From Candidatus Kaiserbacteria bacterium (GTDB lineage Bacteria > Patescibacteriota > Minisyncoccia > Phycocordibacterales > Phycocordibacteraceae), in NCBI GenBank assembly GCA_016182285.1, contig JACOXQ010000064.1, positions 1 through 12,605 on the forward strand: a DNA stretch of 12,605 nucleotides, read 5' to 3'. The translations under genes were made by a program, and so were the position numbers. Shown piece by piece: positions 12,321 to 12,605 of this stretch. The stretch's first letter is position 1; every line of letters begins with the position of its first letter. The notes beneath the pieces are model-generated. The model saw only the letters and a list, made by a program, of their open reading frames with translations. It did not search any database and had not been told where the DNA came from.

Positions 12321-12346
12321 AATATGGGTGAGTGGATAACGGATTA

Positions 12347-12374
12347 AGTATAACTCTCTTGTCGCGACGGTCAA
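12347..12374 (-). promoter_or_regulatory. Promoter of the pilin-like gene pair
   Basis: On the minus strand TTGACC (12374-12369), 16 bases, TATACT (12352-12347). Predicted initiation at about 12340. It lies between the stop codon of the third pilin gene (12408) and the ATG at 12320, so the pair can be transcribed separately. Confidence 0.7.
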
Positions 12375-12407
12375 CGCTTTCCCGCTTGATATGTGGATAG
12401 TAGGATA

Positions 12408-12605
12408 TTACAGCTTCGGGATCGGCGGCGGCTTCCCTCCCGACAGATTCAGCGCGCCCATAAGGATATTCACGAGCGCCCAGACGGAGAATATGACTGC
12501 GAGGCCGATGATGCCCCACATGGCATACTTGCGCCCCTCCATCTTATCGGACTCGCTGTCGCCGTGGTAGATGAAGTACTTGTACACGCCCCAGAGGAAG
12601 ACGAT
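12408..12605 (-). CDS. Pilin-like (TrbC/VirB2-type) protein, N-terminus outside window
   Basis: The last 65 residues are visible. They begin inside a first membrane segment (IVFLWGVYKYFI), continue through the polar loop YHGDSESDKMEGRKY and a second membrane segment, AMWGIIGLAVIFSVWALVNILMG, and end in a Pro-rich tail (GGKPPPIPKL). The pattern aligns well with the two following genes, making a tandem array of at least three paralogues. The start, and whether it has a signal peptide, lie beyond the right edge. Confidence 0.75.
   Translation of the reverse strand: MVFLWGVYKYFIYHGDSESDKMEGRKYAMWGIIGLAVIFSVWALVNILMGALNLSGGKPPPIPKL

Noticed and set aside
11949..12374. 141-residue version of the second pilin-like protein
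   Set aside because: The extra 18 codons contain the promoter, and the signal peptide starts at 12320.

Overview
The window looks like a piece of a Candidate Phyla Radiation (Patescibacteria, most likely Parcubacteria) genome. This is an inference, not a database result. It rests on a very short IF-2 (489 aa, G domain almost at the N-terminus), a minimal RbfA-like protein next to it, several small two-TM pilin-like (TrbC/VirB2-type) paralogues, an SPFH protein, a PaaX-like regulator with a Cas2-like domain, tRNA genes without encoded CCA, and few clear Shine-Dalgarno sequences. The standard code fits, because TGA is used as a stop. 

Layout. 1-675 (minus): the start of a secreted pilin-like protein with a long extracellular tail, running off the left edge. 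718-788 (plus): tRNA-Trp, convergent with a minus-strand operon at 5541-794 that reads cysteine desulfurase, membrane-anchored HtrA-like pseudoprotease, ClpB-type disaggregase, ribosomal protein bL33. Upstream of that operon, divergent promoters share a -35 box; the plus-strand one drives an apparently untranslated, highly structured RNA (about 5604-5895) with its own terminator. 

5907-6588 (plus): a PaaX/Cas2-like regulator gene bracketed by two related 38-bp palindromes. One overlaps its own promoter and start codon; the other lies between it and infB. 6635-8403: infB and rbfA, overlapping by 4 bp. 8419-9370: a tRNA cluster (Cys, Leu-UAA, Lys, Leu-UAG) interrupted by an AT-rich HNH nuclease gene whose 3' end runs into tRNA-Leu. 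Two of the tRNAs end in a shared REP-like hairpin repeat. 9405-11661: a self-contained two-gene operon (SPFH protein plus an unknown four-TM protein) with its own promoter, a strong ribosome binding site and an intrinsic terminator. 11680-12605 (minus): three tandem pilin-like genes. 

Functionally the window mixes translation and proteostasis housekeeping (infB, rbfA, bL33, ClpB, IscS, tRNAs) with envelope or secretion genes (pilins, SPFH operon). The least explained parts are the structured RNA at 5604-5895, the paired 38-bp palindromes around the PaaX-like gene, the HNH gene inserted at a tRNA-Leu, and a ClpC-like ClpP-docking loop in a protein with a ClpB middle domain.
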